60,663 nucleotides of DNA from Trebouxia sp. TZW2008 (taxonomy: Eukaryota; Chlorophyta; Trebouxiophyceae; Trebouxiales; Trebouxiaceae): NCBI GenBank assembly GCA_002118135.1, contig BDIU01000171.1:1-60663 (forward strand), written 5' to 3'. A model generated the notes under the pieces. That model worked only from the letters and a program-made list of their open reading frames with translations. It had not been told where the DNA came from and did no database searches. The stretch's first letter is position 1, and the number at the start of each line of letters is the position of its first letter. Below are positions 35,601 through 47,011 of this stretch, one piece after another. Position numbers and translations under genes: made by a program.

Positions 35601-38600
35601 GAAAGCAATGGCATCTGGGCTATGCTCTTGATGCACGCACTTTGTTTGCACACAGGGGCGGTCTTGTTGTTTTCATCACTTACACACTGCATGGAATGCA
35701 ATTGACAATACTGACTCAGCCTTATCAACTCATGCAGGTGTGTTGCCTCGCGTGAGCTGTTGAAGCACCACCAGAAGTGCCAAAGCACCACATGCTCCAT
35801 CTGTGTTCCTGTGAAGCAGCACGTGCAGCAGCAGAGGGTTGCGGCACAGCGCAAGCAGCAGGAGCTGATGATGCGGCAGCGACAGGGTGGTCAGGCGCTC
35901 ATGATGGACAATGGCATGCAGGTAACTTTCTGGTTTTTTGTGCTCACAGAGGCCTTTGCTATATGTCTAGCAACGCTGGCCTTCTTTTCAGCATTTCTTG
36001 CTCTTTTCCTGCACTGTCCTCAGCACTCATGATGGATAAAAGCATGCAGGCCACCGTCGCACTGTCCCTGGGCTACTCAAGAAATCTTTTATCGCGGCTG
36101 GCAGCATAGACCTTTCTTGCCCCCAGAAATGGCTGTCTCTTTTACACTGTCATCAACAGGCAGCTACAGTCTGAGCAACGTGCAGTCCTCAGGCAAACAC
36201 CAATCACTGCTTGTTGCTCAGGCAGCAGCAACCTGCTCTTGGCATCTACTGTAGAAAGCAAGCTCATCAGCTCATCAGCTCATCAGCCATTATTCTATTT
36301 GACATTAGTTTAGCATCAAACAGTGCTGTGAGCTGCATACTTTGTAGTATACTGGAGAGTGCAAAATAAAGCAGGAGTCATATGCTGTACAGCTGCACAT
36401 CACATGTCAGCATTGATAGCTTTCTGCTGCTGGATGTCAATCAAATGCTGCAGCAAGCTGTGACCTGGACTGCACCCATAGCTACATCTAGCTCAGCATG
36501 TCAGCTCTGTACAAATTTATATAGAGCTGGAGTCACGTCAGTGACCATACAAACTTGCTCCTGTCACAAAGATGGCAAGCTCCTGGTCACGATGCTTTGT
36601 GTCAACCAGTATCATGGAGCACAGCAGCCGCCTCTGCACAGCAGCTACTCATTCACCAATGTGTGGTGTTGGTAGAACTGGTCAACTGCAAATCGCACAG
36701 CAGACTTTGACTAGCTTCTACGCAAGGCAGTCTGGCTTGCTTCACAATTGAGAAACAATGTGATCCCTCTCCTGAACAAGCAGCACGAGAGCAGCTTCAT
36801 GTAGAGACGTTACATGTTTGATAACTCCTTGGTGCCCATTTCACTAAATGTAGTCCAACTACCCCTATATAGCAACATCCAGGGGAAATTGTGTCGCCTT
36901 CAGCAGCTAACGTGCCTTTGGCCCCCCAATGTCTGCCCTCATTGTTTGCAGACACCATAGATGCCTTTTGCCTACAGACTTGCAATCAATTGATGGCATG
37001 CAAGATTTCTCGATCGTTTGGCAGACTGCTGCGTAAACAGAAACCTGATACAGTGCTAATGGTGTGTAAGACTGATTTTGCTGTGGCGCTTGACAAACAG
37101 CATGCAAGTCCTTTGGTGACATTTCATTTGGTAGCATCAGCTCACACTGTGGTCTGCAGGCGGTAATGCTGCCACACATGATGCATGGCATGCATGCTCA
37201 GCAGATCCACCCCGGCCTGCAGCACATGATGCAGCCCAACAGGGGCAGGCGTCCTCCACTGGCGAGGCCTTTAACTGTAGACAATTGTGGTGCCAGTCAG
37301 CGAAGTGACACTGACAATCTTGTTTGCAGGCGGCATTGCCTCCTCACATGATGAGGGCACGCACCCTCAGCAGATTCACCCCAGCCTACAGCACACGATG
37401 CAGCCCAACAGGGGCATGTACCCCCCACTGGGGAGGCCTTTGACTTCAGACAATCATGATGCCAATCAGCGAAGTGACACTCACAATCTTGTTTGCAGGC
37501 GGGATTGCCTCCACACATGATGAACGGCATGCACCCTCAGCAGATCCACCCCGGCCTTCAGCACATGATGCAGCCCAACAGGGGCATGCCTCAGCGCCCC
37601 AGGGAAGCCTCAGAAAGCGAGCCTGCTGCCAAACGGCAAAGGGTGACGCTTGGAGGGAACAACCAGGGAACCTCCCTGCTTGAGGCTTTCAGCGTTGAGG
37701 AGATTGCAACACACCTGAAGATGCTCAGATTGCGGCCAGGTAGGGCTTTCATTCAATACTGGCATGACTGCATCAGGCAGAGTACACTTGGCAAGCCTCC
37801 ACCCTGTATCTAGCGGGCTTTTATGTCAAGTGTTGGCTTGGTCCTTCTGCAGGGCAAGTTGGCGAGGTGCCCATTGACCAAACAGACGAGAATATGTGCA
37901 AGGCTTGTGGGGACAAGCGCTTGACCTTTGAGCCTCCCTCTCTGTACTGTACTTGCTGTGGTCAGCGGATCAAGCGCAACCAGGTACGTCACATTGGCGC
38001 TGCAGCCTTACATGCACTGCACAAGACAATGAAATACAATTTTGCTGGTAATCACTTACATCAATATTGTCTGTACAACCTCCAGTTGGGTGCCTGACAC
38101 TGAACCACAAACATGCATTGAACACAAGCATGCTGCATTGCATGTCTGCACCCCCTCAGCATAGTCCCTGTGGCAGCTGCTGATTGGCTGCCACACTGTC
38201 TGCACAAATGACTGATCAGCGCTGGTCAGCTGCATTGCATGCTCTCAACATTGAGCACTCTACTTCAAGCAGCTCAGCAGCAAGGTTAGCTGCAAAGCAC
38301 CACCCATTGCTTGTCAGCAGCAATAGTGACAAAACAATCAACTCCCAAGTGTGTGTCGTCAAGGCGCTGCCTGTCAGTCATGTGTCAGCGTTCAATGGCA
38401 GTGTGAAGTGCATCAGCCATGGGCTGTGCGCTTACAGGTGTATTACACGACGCCTGTGAACAAGACCGAGGTGAAGGGCTTCTGGTGCCACCCTTGCTAT
38501 CAGGATCATCGTGGGGAACGCATTGAGCTTGATGGCACAAATGTGAGCTCCTATGCTGTTTGAGTTTGGCCTGCGCCCAAAGCCATGTCCATGCATGCAT

Positions 38601-41600
38601 CCAGCAAAGTCTGTCTGTTTCTGATCTGTAGATGGGCATTGCCTCTTGATAACAACACTTCTGCTCTTTTTCATAGATATGTCATATTCATCCAGCAGCT
38701 CTAATAGTATCAGCTGCAATCAGCTTGTTAGTTCACCCAATGCATGCTTTGCACCCTTGCCTTGACGTTAGACATCGCAATTTCATGATGTGATGTAATC
38801 ATGACAGTGTCAGCTGCAACAGGCTTGGCCAGTGCACTCAATGCATGCTATCTGTTGGGCTGTTTCTCCTCTGTTGATACAGCTATTTGTGACAACACAG
38901 TTCTGTTTGCAGCTGAATGTTCGCAAAAGCGAGCTGGAGAAGAGAAAGAATGATGATGAGCAAGAGGAAGGGTGGGTGGCCTGTGATCTTTGTGGGGCTT
39001 GGGTGCATATGATCTGTGGCATGTTCAACAAAGGCCGCAACGATGAAGACATGCCTTATCACTGCCCCGACTGTTTGTCGCGCGGTAAGCCAGCAAATGC
39101 TACTTCATACCCGACTCTGTTGTCTGACCCTGAACAACAGAACTCCTACAAATACTGCATTCCTCTGCAACTTGCTTCACCCACAACTTCCCAGGCTGCT
39201 CAGCAGTGTCCACAAGTTTGTGGGTGCCTTCTGTGACCAACCAAACATGTCATATCAAGAGAGGTCTATGGCAGCAATGTTTTAAGATAAGGTCATGGTG
39301 CCTCACAAACCAAATGATCATAGCATGACAAGACAGTTCCTGGACATGTCATATGCAACAAGCGCGTATCATGCCTGAGCAAAAGTATGTGCAGGCCAGA
39401 TGCATTGGAGTTGACAGGCCATTGCAGTGTGTTACCATGTCTCACCGTGAATGTGTGCAGACCTGGTACGTGGGCTTCGGCAGCCCATCGCAGTGCGGCC
39501 GCAGGCTATGCTGGAGGCGCGGGATCTGCCCAAGTGCGACATCAGTGACTTCCTACAGCACCGCATTGACATTGCTGTCCGGGAAGAGCATGTGCAGCGG
39601 GCCAAGGAGCAAGGCTTGCCTCCCAAGCAGGTCAGCTCAGCTTGTAGTTCTGCTGTCAGATCGGGATGTCTTTGTTGCTAGGCTGTGCTGACAGCATATG
39701 CCTGAGGAGTGTGTACTGCATTTGTCCTTGCTCAATGATGCTCTCTTGGCTCATATGACATAATCGGCACCTGGAGCTGCTTATGAGTCTGGTGGAAGGC
39801 AGCATCTGTTTGAAGCACAGATGCAAGGTCGCAGCTAGGCAAGGACATCTGATCTTGTTTGAAACACAAAATCATGTATCCTTGCCCAGCTGCATCCTTG
39901 CAAAGATGCTGTCAACATCGATGACATGCTGCAAATGCTTGTGGAGGTTGTGCATCATGACATGCAGTCATCTTGCAAAGCATACAATGCCTTCTGTTAA
40001 AGTTGGGCTCCGCCTTGTACCATGCTGCAACTGGCTTATGCTGTCATGGCTTACAGTATGATGCTATGCACATGCAGGTACCGTCAGCAGATGGGACGCT
40101 GATTGTGAGGGTCATCAACAATGTCAGCAAGAGGATGGAGACAAAGCCCCGCTTCTATGAAGCCTTCCAGAAAGAGGGCTGTCCAGATGCGTTCCCATAC
40201 CGTCAGAAGGTGCTGCTTTGCAATGGCACCCCTTTGCTCAAGCCCTGCTCTGCATTGGCACCCCTTTGCTCAAGCTTCGCTCTGCAATGGCCCCTTTGCT
40301 TGAGCTCTGAACCCTAGCATCCACTTACTAAGAATAGAGCCACTGTTTGCCATTTAAAGGGGAATGCCGTCTGTTTCATCTGAAACCTGTCCAGCGCAGT
40401 TTACTGGGTTTGTTGCGTGCAATCTGGACAGGTTTGCACGCAACAAACCCAGTAAGCTGCGCTGTTGCACTTGAACGATGAACGATGATGCCACAACTGA
40501 GAGCATTAGATCCGCTTGCAGTGGGATATCAGAGCGTCTCAGTATGTGTTTCTGTGTGCAGGTGATACTGCTGTTCCAGCGAATGGATGGAGTGGATGTG
40601 TGCCTGTACTGCCTGTATATGCAGGAGTATGGGGATGACTGCCCCGCACCCAATCGCAAGTGGGTCTACCTGTCCTACCTGGACTCTGTCAAATACTTCA
40701 GACCTGAGGTCGAGGCTGCAGGTACAGTTGTCATGCTGGCAAGCCATACTGCGCTGTTCACGATTGTCCAGAGATGTTGAGTATGCAGTGCTGTCATCAG
40801 TGTCGTCAAAGACTTTTGTATCAGGCGCTCAATGCAACCTGAGTTGCTGAGCAGGCAGTATCTCTGTAGAAGTTGCAGTGAAGTTTTTGGTAGATCTCCC
40901 CTGCATGAGACAGTGGCACCTGGCTGCATCTGAGCGTGATGCACAAAGAGCAGTATTAACATACTCGGGTCATACTACAATTGCTGCTGCCTTATCAAGG
41001 CATGCCCATTTGCAGGACGGAATGGGATTGCACTGCGCACGCTGGTGTACCATGAGATTATGGTGGGGTACCTGCAGTACATCAAGCGCCAGGGCTTCAC
41101 ATCAATGTTCATCTGGGCTTGCCCTCCTCTGCAGGTCAGCAGTTAAAACTTTCTGAGTAGACTCTGGCCTAATGAAAATTGGAACTCTGAAATTGATTCC
41201 TGCAGCAGTCCCATACTGAGTCCAGTCTGATTGCACATGCTCCAAATGATGCAGATCTGCAATGGGTCTTGTTAGTCATGTTGCTACACGCTCGACTTGT
41301 TCTGCCCTAGCATGGCTTGACACATAGCTGCATACGTGGCAAGTGAGCAGGGCATGGCAACATCAGTCGCAGTTGGAATGTTACATTCGCCTTGAAATTG
41401 TGCGTGCATTGCAAGCATGCAGCAAGAAGAACCCATATTGCAATGTGTGCAGAGTTGCGCTCATATTGCTGTCTGCATATATGCAGGGAGATGACTACAT
41501 CCTGTACTGTCATCCTCACCGTCAAAAGACGCCCAGGAGTGACCGGTTGCGGGAGTGGTATCACATGCTGCTGCGCCAGGCCAAGAGCGAGGGCATCGTC

Positions 41601-44600
41601 ACCTACTTGTCCAACCTGTTTGACACCTTCTTTGAGGGTGGCAAGGATCACAGGGTGGAGAAGCCAAGTGTGCTGCATCTGCCCTACTTTGAAGGTAGAC
41701 ACCCTTGACCTGCCGTGGCCTGTCACTCTGGTACAGGTCATGTGTCAGCTTGTGTTCTGCTGTGCCATGGTGCTTTAAACTTCTGTCATGTAACTGTGCA
41801 AGTCAAACTTGCTCAATACCTTCTCTGAAGGTTGAAAGGATCACAGGGAGTAGCCTCATGTGCTGATCTGACTTACTTTGAAGGTAAACACCCTTGACCT
41901 GCAGTGGCCTGTCACTCTGCAATGAGTCATGTGTCAGCTTGTGTTCTGCTTTGCCATGATGCTTCCAACTCAGGTGCTGAGCAAGGTTGACATGCTCCTG
42001 TCATGGACATGTGCTTTTCAATCTTGCTGAGCACCTTCTTCGAGGATGGCAAGGATCACAGGGAGAAGCGCAGTGTGCTGCACCTGCCCTACTTTGAAGG
42101 CGGACACCTGAGCTTTTACCACTTGCATGGCTCATTTGCATGCCTGCTAATTCTGTGGGTCAGGTGCTGATGCAAAGCCCTTGATGCAAAGCATGCAAGG
42201 GACTTCCAGTCTGGTTTATGCCCAACCTGAACCACATTCTATACAGCCTCTGTCCCCCTCCTCATGTTGATGTATGGGTGTGGTGTGGCCACTGTCAATC
42301 CCGGCTGCCTCTATAGACAGTGGCTCCCGTTATGATGCCTAACAGCGTGGACTTTTCTTCTCCTTTCCTGAGCGTCAGTCCTGTCAGTAAGCATGTATCG
42401 GTTTGTATCCAGGGGACTACTGGCCTGGTGAGGCTGAGAACCTGCTGGGCAACATCAGCGAGGAGCAGCGGCAGGCGGGGCGCAAGGGCAACAAGGGCTC
42501 CCTCACTGCTGGGGGCAAGCCCCGTGCCAAGTCTGCCAAGGTATCAAAAAGCCAAAGAGAAACAGAGTAAAAGTCCTTGCTGTTCAGTGTCAATTTTGCA
42601 AGCAACAGGGCTCTGTAATTCTGGGGGCAGGCCCTGTGCCAGTTCTGCCAAGGTCAGAAAAGCATCAACACAAGCATGAAAGGTTTAGGCCAAGGCCTCA
42701 GTCAAGGCTGCCAGCTTCCATCCAATATCAAGCTCTGCATACTCATTACCTGTTGCTTGTATGCACTGATCAGTAATTGAAGAATTGGCACACTGCAGTG
42801 CTTCCTCCAAGTCTGCTAAGTTCAAAATGCAAGTGATAGAGCACTGCCAACCCAAGCCATAGCGCATATCAGCAACACCGGCTCCAAGCGGCGAGCATGC
42901 TGAACAGCAAGCTCAATTTCCTCGCAGGGCAAGCGGTATGGCAGTGGCAGTGTGGATGAGCAAGTGATGGGGCGGCTGGGGGAGGTCATTCAGGGCATGA
43001 AGGACGATTTCATTGTCGTGCATCTGCAAGAGCCCTGCTCCCTGTGCAGAGAATACATCTCTGACGTTCCCAGGTGCGCTTTGGCATAATGCCCAGCAGC
43101 ATGAGCACTTGATGCTGTCAGTCCCAGACATGCTGCGGTCAGAATGTCAACGCAGCAAGTCGTGTTGAACAATTCCCTTGGACATCATGTGCAGCAGTTT
43201 CACTGGCTGCGCCTCTGTGCTTGCAACCGTATGCATTGCACCGCGTGTGTTTGATGCTGTTTAAGACAATAATCAGAGCCGCTGCAATGGCTTTTGCTGT
43301 TGCACTGGACATCCCATCACAGGCTACTGCTACTTGTCATCACTGCTTGCCTGGCGTTATCTTAACAAGTGAAGCTGGGCACATGAGATGTATCTTACTT
43401 TCCACATCCAATAGACTTAATATTACAACCTCGTTCAGACATCCATCCATCGCATTGATACAAAAGGCCATCTGGGTTGCAGGTACTACCATCCTCAGCC
43501 TCCGCAGCGGGCAGTGAAGAGCGAGCGCACCTTTGAGGGCATCAGCCTGGACACCCCAGGGCAGAGCAGCCGCCAGGTCATGCAGATGAGCCGCTTCCAG
43601 CTGTGTGACACCTGCTATCAGCGGGAAAGCAACCCCTCGTCAGGTGTGCAGCTTTTGCTGTTGTCTTGCGTTGCTGTGTCAGTCACGTCCATCTGCAACT
43701 CCTCATCAACTTCGATGCTTCGGCGGTGTCACTGTGCTTGCAATGCTGCAACAGGTTTGTTGATCTGCAACACCTTAGCATTTGCAAGGTCATGCAGCTG
43801 AGCCGCATCTAGCTCTGGTCCACCTGCAACCAGCGGGAGAGCAACCCCTCATCGGGCAGAGGCTTCAGCTGTTGTACAGTATTGAAATGCTCTCGCAATG
43901 TCTGTACGAACCCCTGTTGGATTCCTATAGCAGTAATTTTGTATGACGCGCACCTGCTATCAGTGGGAGAGCAACCCCTCATCAGGTACAGGGTTCCTGC
44001 TGTTACAGTGTGTATGCAGCACTGCAGTGGCTAGCGTCCAGCTTCAGTGCATTGACACATGTGGTGCTGTTAGCACTCCACTTTTGTGTACTGCTGCAAA
44101 GACTGTGTCTGTCCTCTATGTAAGTTTTGTTGTCTGTCAGCAGGCCTCAGCAGCATCTGCGCAGTACAGCTTGTCAATGTAAGCATCAACAATTTCGATG
44201 CAGACAACTGGCTGGCAGCAACAAGGGTTGCGAGCTGCAAACTAGCATAGACTAGAGCAAGCGCCACTTCTGACATCACACTCTGCAGGCATGATGCTCA
44301 GCAAGTTTGTTGGCACCCTCATCTTGCAGTCCTATTGCCCAGCGCCTGCTTTGCAGGGTACAGTAGCAGCAAGATTGAATGTGCATGTCCAGAGCGCAGA
44401 CTGCTTCCTGCAAGTTTCAGACACCATGCTCAACAAGTTTGTCCTTTAGGGTATGGCAGCAGCAAGGCTCGGGGGTTGCCTGGGGGCATGAAGGTGGAGG
44501 ACCTGCACATGGCCAAGGTGGAGCCCATCCCGGCCATCACTGACAGGAATCCTGACGTGGAGTGCGAGTTCTTCCATACCAGACAGGTGCGCAACTGTTT

Positions 44601-47011
44601 GCTCTCAAAACCAGTCAGCTGAAACTTGATCATAGTTGCTTGTGTAAACCAGACGGTGGCTGCCCTGAAGTTGGTAGCAGATGAGTAGGTGTTTAATGGC
44701 AAGAACAAAAGACAGGGACTCAGTCTTGGCACAGTCAAGTGGAACAACTTTTGTGCCCGTCATATATTCATGTCTTCAGCATGTGTCTGTTTGTTGCTGC
44801 CCGCATCTCTCTTGCAGCCATCTGCCTGCAAGTACTACAGTTTGCAATTGAAAGTTATGGTGATTTTGTCAGGCGTAGGCTTGTTGGAAACCTGTCACTG
44901 TGTCCTTGAGCAAGCACTGAGCTCATTGTGACAACTCATGCATAAATACTTTGGGCCTATGTAGCTTGAAGTCGGCCTGTGCAGCATGCACCACACTGTC
45001 GAGGTGCTGAGAAAGCTTGACTTGATTGGCTGCAGGCATTCCTGTCTCTGTGCCAGGGCAACCACTACCAGTTTGACACCATCAGGCGGGCCAAGCACAG
45101 CAGCGCCATGGTGTTGTATCACCTGCACAACCCAGATGCACCAGCCTTTGCTAGCACTTGCAACTGCTGTGGTCTGGAGATTGAAGCTGGTCATGGCTAC
45201 AGATGCACACAGTGCACGGACTTTGACCTGTGCGCTGACTGCAAGCACTCTGGCCGGGGCACCCATCAGCATCCCCTAGTGGTCAGTATCAAATCCCTGT
45301 TGCATGTCATCGGCTCTGTGCATCAGTTGAATGCGATCATGTACTTGCAACTGCTGTGGTCTGGAGTTTGAGGCTGGTCATGGTTACAGATGCACGCAGT
45401 GCACGGACTTTGACCTGTGCGCTGACTGCAAATGCCGAGGGACCCGTCAACATCCTCTAGTGGTCAGTGTGAACCCTCTGATTGGTCTTGTTGCGTCTCT
45501 TCAGCTTTGCGCATCAGTCCATCATTGTTGCTCTTTCTGGCAGTCAGCGCTGACAGCTATCAAACCCTTGTTGCACACCATCAGCTGTCAACATCAGCTC
45601 GTTGCGGTGGTGCTCTTAAACACTGCTTTGCAATATGCATGTTCAGCAGCTGTAATGCTGTGCACAGGACATTAAGTCAGCATACTGCATGACAGCTGTT
45701 GGATGGCTATGGGCGTAAGGGCACAGCTTATGTTTAAAGCAGACTCCTCTATATCAATGCAGGTGCAAATACTGCATGTCGTCCCACTCACTCTGTGTGA
45801 CAATGTATGAATGCTGCAGGCGCAGACGCGGGGTATCAATGAGCTGAAGACCAGGTTGACAGACTCAGAGCGGCGGGAGCGGCAGCAGCAGCTGCAGCGC
45901 ACCATGACGCTGCTGGTGCACGCCTCAGCCTGTGACAACCAGCAGTGCCCCAGCAGCAACTGCAACAAGGTCAAGGCGCTGTTCAAGCACGCTGTGGCCT
46001 GTCAGCAGAAGGTGCAAGGCGGCTGCCATCTCTGCAGGTAGGCATGCATGAGCATCACATCAGTCTGCATGCTGGCAAGGCTGTGTGCTGGTGCACATCT
46101 CGTCCTGTGACAATCAGCAATGCTCAAACAGCAACTGCAACAAGGTCCAGGCGCTCAAGCATCCCGTGGCCTGTCAGCAGAAGGTGCAAGGCGGCTGCCA
46201 CCTCTGCAGGTAGGCACACATGATTGTCACATTACTCTGCATGCTGGCAAGGCTACGTGCTGGTACATGCCTCAGCCTGTGACAACCAGCAGTGCCCCAG
46301 CAGCAACTGCAATAAGGTCTAAGCGCTGTTCAAACACGCTGTGGTCTGTCAGCAGAAGGTTCAGGGCGGTTGCCACCTCTGCAGAGGCATGCTTGATCGC
46401 GTCATCGCTCTGCATGCTGGACATGTGCTGCCGCTGCACATCGGTGCTGTTTGCCCGCATCACACTCTTTGTCCCCCTGCTGCGATCATGAACACTTCAT
46501 ACAGCAGTCTTAGCTGTTGTTCAGTGCTTGATATGCATGACCAGGCGCAGACATCTGATTGCAATAGACGCCAAAATTCTGCAAACAAAACTTCTGCTGG
46601 AGATCTACGTCGCCATGCAGGCGCATGTAGGGATTGCTGCAACTGCATGCCAAGCACTGTCAGGCGTGGTCCATTTTGATTTGTGTTGTTGCCATTGCAG
46701 GCGGCACGTGGGGGCTGCTGCAATTGCATGCGAGATATTTGTGCCAGAATCTATTCTCACTCTTTTCACTGTCATACAGGCGCATGTGGGGGTTGTTGCA
46801 ACTGCATGCCAAGCAGTGCCAGGCGTCAGACTGCCCTGTGCCGCGCTGCCGGGAGCTGCGGGAAATGCGAAGGCGACAGATGTCGCGCCAGGAAGACCAG
46901 CGCAGGCACGCCTACCAGGCCATGTTGCGTCAGCAGCAAGCTCAGCGCCAGCAGCAGCAGCAGCAGCAACCAGGGCAATACCCTGAGAGAGGTCACACAC
47001 CTGGTTATTGA
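29946..47011 (+). CDS. plant-type p300/CBP histone acetyltransferase (HAC-like)
   Basis: Nuclear coactivator that acetylates histones. Two starts exist: 29946-29996 plus 30081-30173 (unit 1), and 32031-32081 (unit 2). Later exons: 32329-33075, 33325-33370, 33681-33766, 34393-34525, 35007-35424, 35738-35921, 37499-37739, 37853-37983, 38438-38542, 38913-39084, 39461-39630, 40078-40209, 40562-40721, 41016-41134, 41487-41694, 42413-42540, 42928-43073, 43483-43643, 44450-44586, 45036-45281, 45820-46037, 46780-47011. With unit 1 exons 1-2 the phase is continuous, about 1,487 aa. Order: KIX-like DFVKRLEE; polyQ; TAZ1 ([20 protein letters not shown]); PHD ([17 protein letters not shown]); HAT core ([38 protein letters not shown]); ZZ ([19 protein letters not shown]); TAZ2 ([15 protein letters not shown]); Gln-rich end. 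No bromodomain, as in plant HACs. Confidence 0.9.
30081..30428 (+). pseudogene. unit 1 HAC exons 2-3: exon 2 intact, exon 3 diverging
   Basis: Exon 2 (30081-30173) encodes [20 protein letters not shown] and onward with clean splice sites. Exon 3 (from 30236) starts [20 protein letters not shown] like unit 2, but after the QPP stretch it departs and ends at a stop near 30428 without the Gln-rich region. Unit 2's exon 2 acceptor has CAA where unit 1 has CAG, so unit 1 exon 2 may be the one used and unit 1 exon 3 skipped. Confidence 0.6.
32560..32712 (+). repeat. CAG/CAA repeat encoding polyglutamine
   Basis: CAG runs with CAA, GCT and CAT interruptions lie in HAC exon 3 and encode Gln tracts broken by Ala and His, the longest about 20 residues. 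Interrupted CAG is length-unstable in many genomes. The long Leu and Ala frames on the minus strand here are shadows. Confidence 0.95.
36020..36055 (+). repeat. echo of HAC exon 8 end
   Basis: AGCACTCATGATGGATAAAA, then GCATGCAGG, is a diverged copy of GGCGCTCATGATGGACAATG, then GCATGCAGG at 35894-35922, including the exon's donor region (GGTAAC in the exon, GGCCAC in the echo). Confidence 0.7.
37160..37445 (+). repeat. two echoes of HAC exon 9 start
   Basis: Unit 1 (37160-37265) reads [20 protein letters not shown] in the correct phase and could be spliced as a coding exon. Unit 2 (37329-37445) is one base shorter within ATGATGAGGGCACGCACC and shifts frame. The working exon starts at 37499. 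Each is preceded by a TGCAG or TTTGCAG acceptor. The period is about 165-170 bases and includes intron sequence. Confidence 0.85.
40392..40464. repeat. long near-perfect hairpin in a HAC intron
   Basis: Arms of 31 bases (40392-40422 and 40434-40464) pair with one mismatch around an 11-base loop, TCTGGACAGGT. The arm begins CAGCGCAGTTTACTGGGTTT. A second pairing, ACCTGTCC at 40385-40392 with GGACAGGT at 40427-40434, competes with the loop. It lies between the two HAT exons at 40078-40209 and 40562-40721. It could be a foldback element or a small-RNA precursor; the sequence alone does not tell. Confidence 0.85.
41807..42108 (+). repeat. two echoes of HAC exon 17 end
   Basis: Copies at about 41807-41886 and 42020-42108 repeat the [10 protein letters not shown] to HLPYFEG coding block of 41622-41696 and the following intron sequence (GGTAGACACCCTTGACCTGC in the original). 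The first has frame damage. The second keeps VLHLPYFEG, but its donor has changed from GGTAGAC to GGCGGAC. Confidence 0.85.
42598..42668 (+). repeat. echo of HAC exon 18 end
   Basis: GGGGGCAGGCCCTGTGCCAG, then TTCTGCCAAGGT, repeats the [10 protein letters not shown] block and donor of 42506-42545 with a changed reading frame. Confidence 0.7.
43790..44000 (+). repeat. two echoes of HAC exon 20 end
   Basis: Copies at about 43790-43862 and 43945-43990 repeat the [20 protein letters not shown] block of 43578-43643. The first changes the Cys pair codons. The second keeps [13 protein letters not shown] and a GGTACAG end resembling a donor. The dispersed repeat tail at 43897-43941 lies between them. 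Confidence 0.8.
43897..43941 (+). mobile_element. dispersed SINE/LINE-like 3' tail, copy 4
   Basis: AATGTCTGTACGAACCCCTG, then TTGGATTCCTATAGCAGTAA, matches the core at 5548. It sits in a HAC intron between two exon echoes, so it may have arrived after at least one of the duplications. Confidence 0.5.
45342..45472 (+). repeat. echo of HAC ZZ zinc-finger exon end
   Basis: This 130-base copy of 45161-45290 reads [20 protein letters not shown], then DFDLCADCK, almost unchanged. It then loses a few codons ([11 protein letters not shown]) and ends in GTGGTCAGTGT, retaining a donor. It is preceded by TACTTG rather than an acceptor AG, so it is probably not spliced in. It is the best preserved echo in the gene. 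Confidence 0.85.
46075..46390 (+). repeat. two echoes of HAC TAZ2 exon end
   Basis: Copies at about 46075-46215 and 46248-46388 repeat the [20 protein letters not shown] to GGCHLCR part of 45925-46037. The first has a deletion in the KALFKHAVA codons. The second has TAA in place of a lysine codon. Each ends with the CTCTGCAG stretch. The unit is about 180 bases and carries intron sequence. Confidence 0.85.
46605..46745 (+). repeat. two echoes of HAC last-exon start
   Basis: CCATGCAGGCGCATGTAGGG, then ATTGCTGCAACTGCATG (about 46613), and TTGCAGGCGGCACGTGGGGG, then CTGCTGCAATTGCATG (about 46695), copy the acceptor and start of the last exon at 46775-46810. The first contains TAG in frame. Confidence 0.8.

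Noticed and set aside
45342..45472. A second genuine ZZ zinc finger in HAC
   Set aside because: It lacks an acceptor AG directly upstream and has lost codons after the Cys cluster. It fits the echo pattern better than a second domain.
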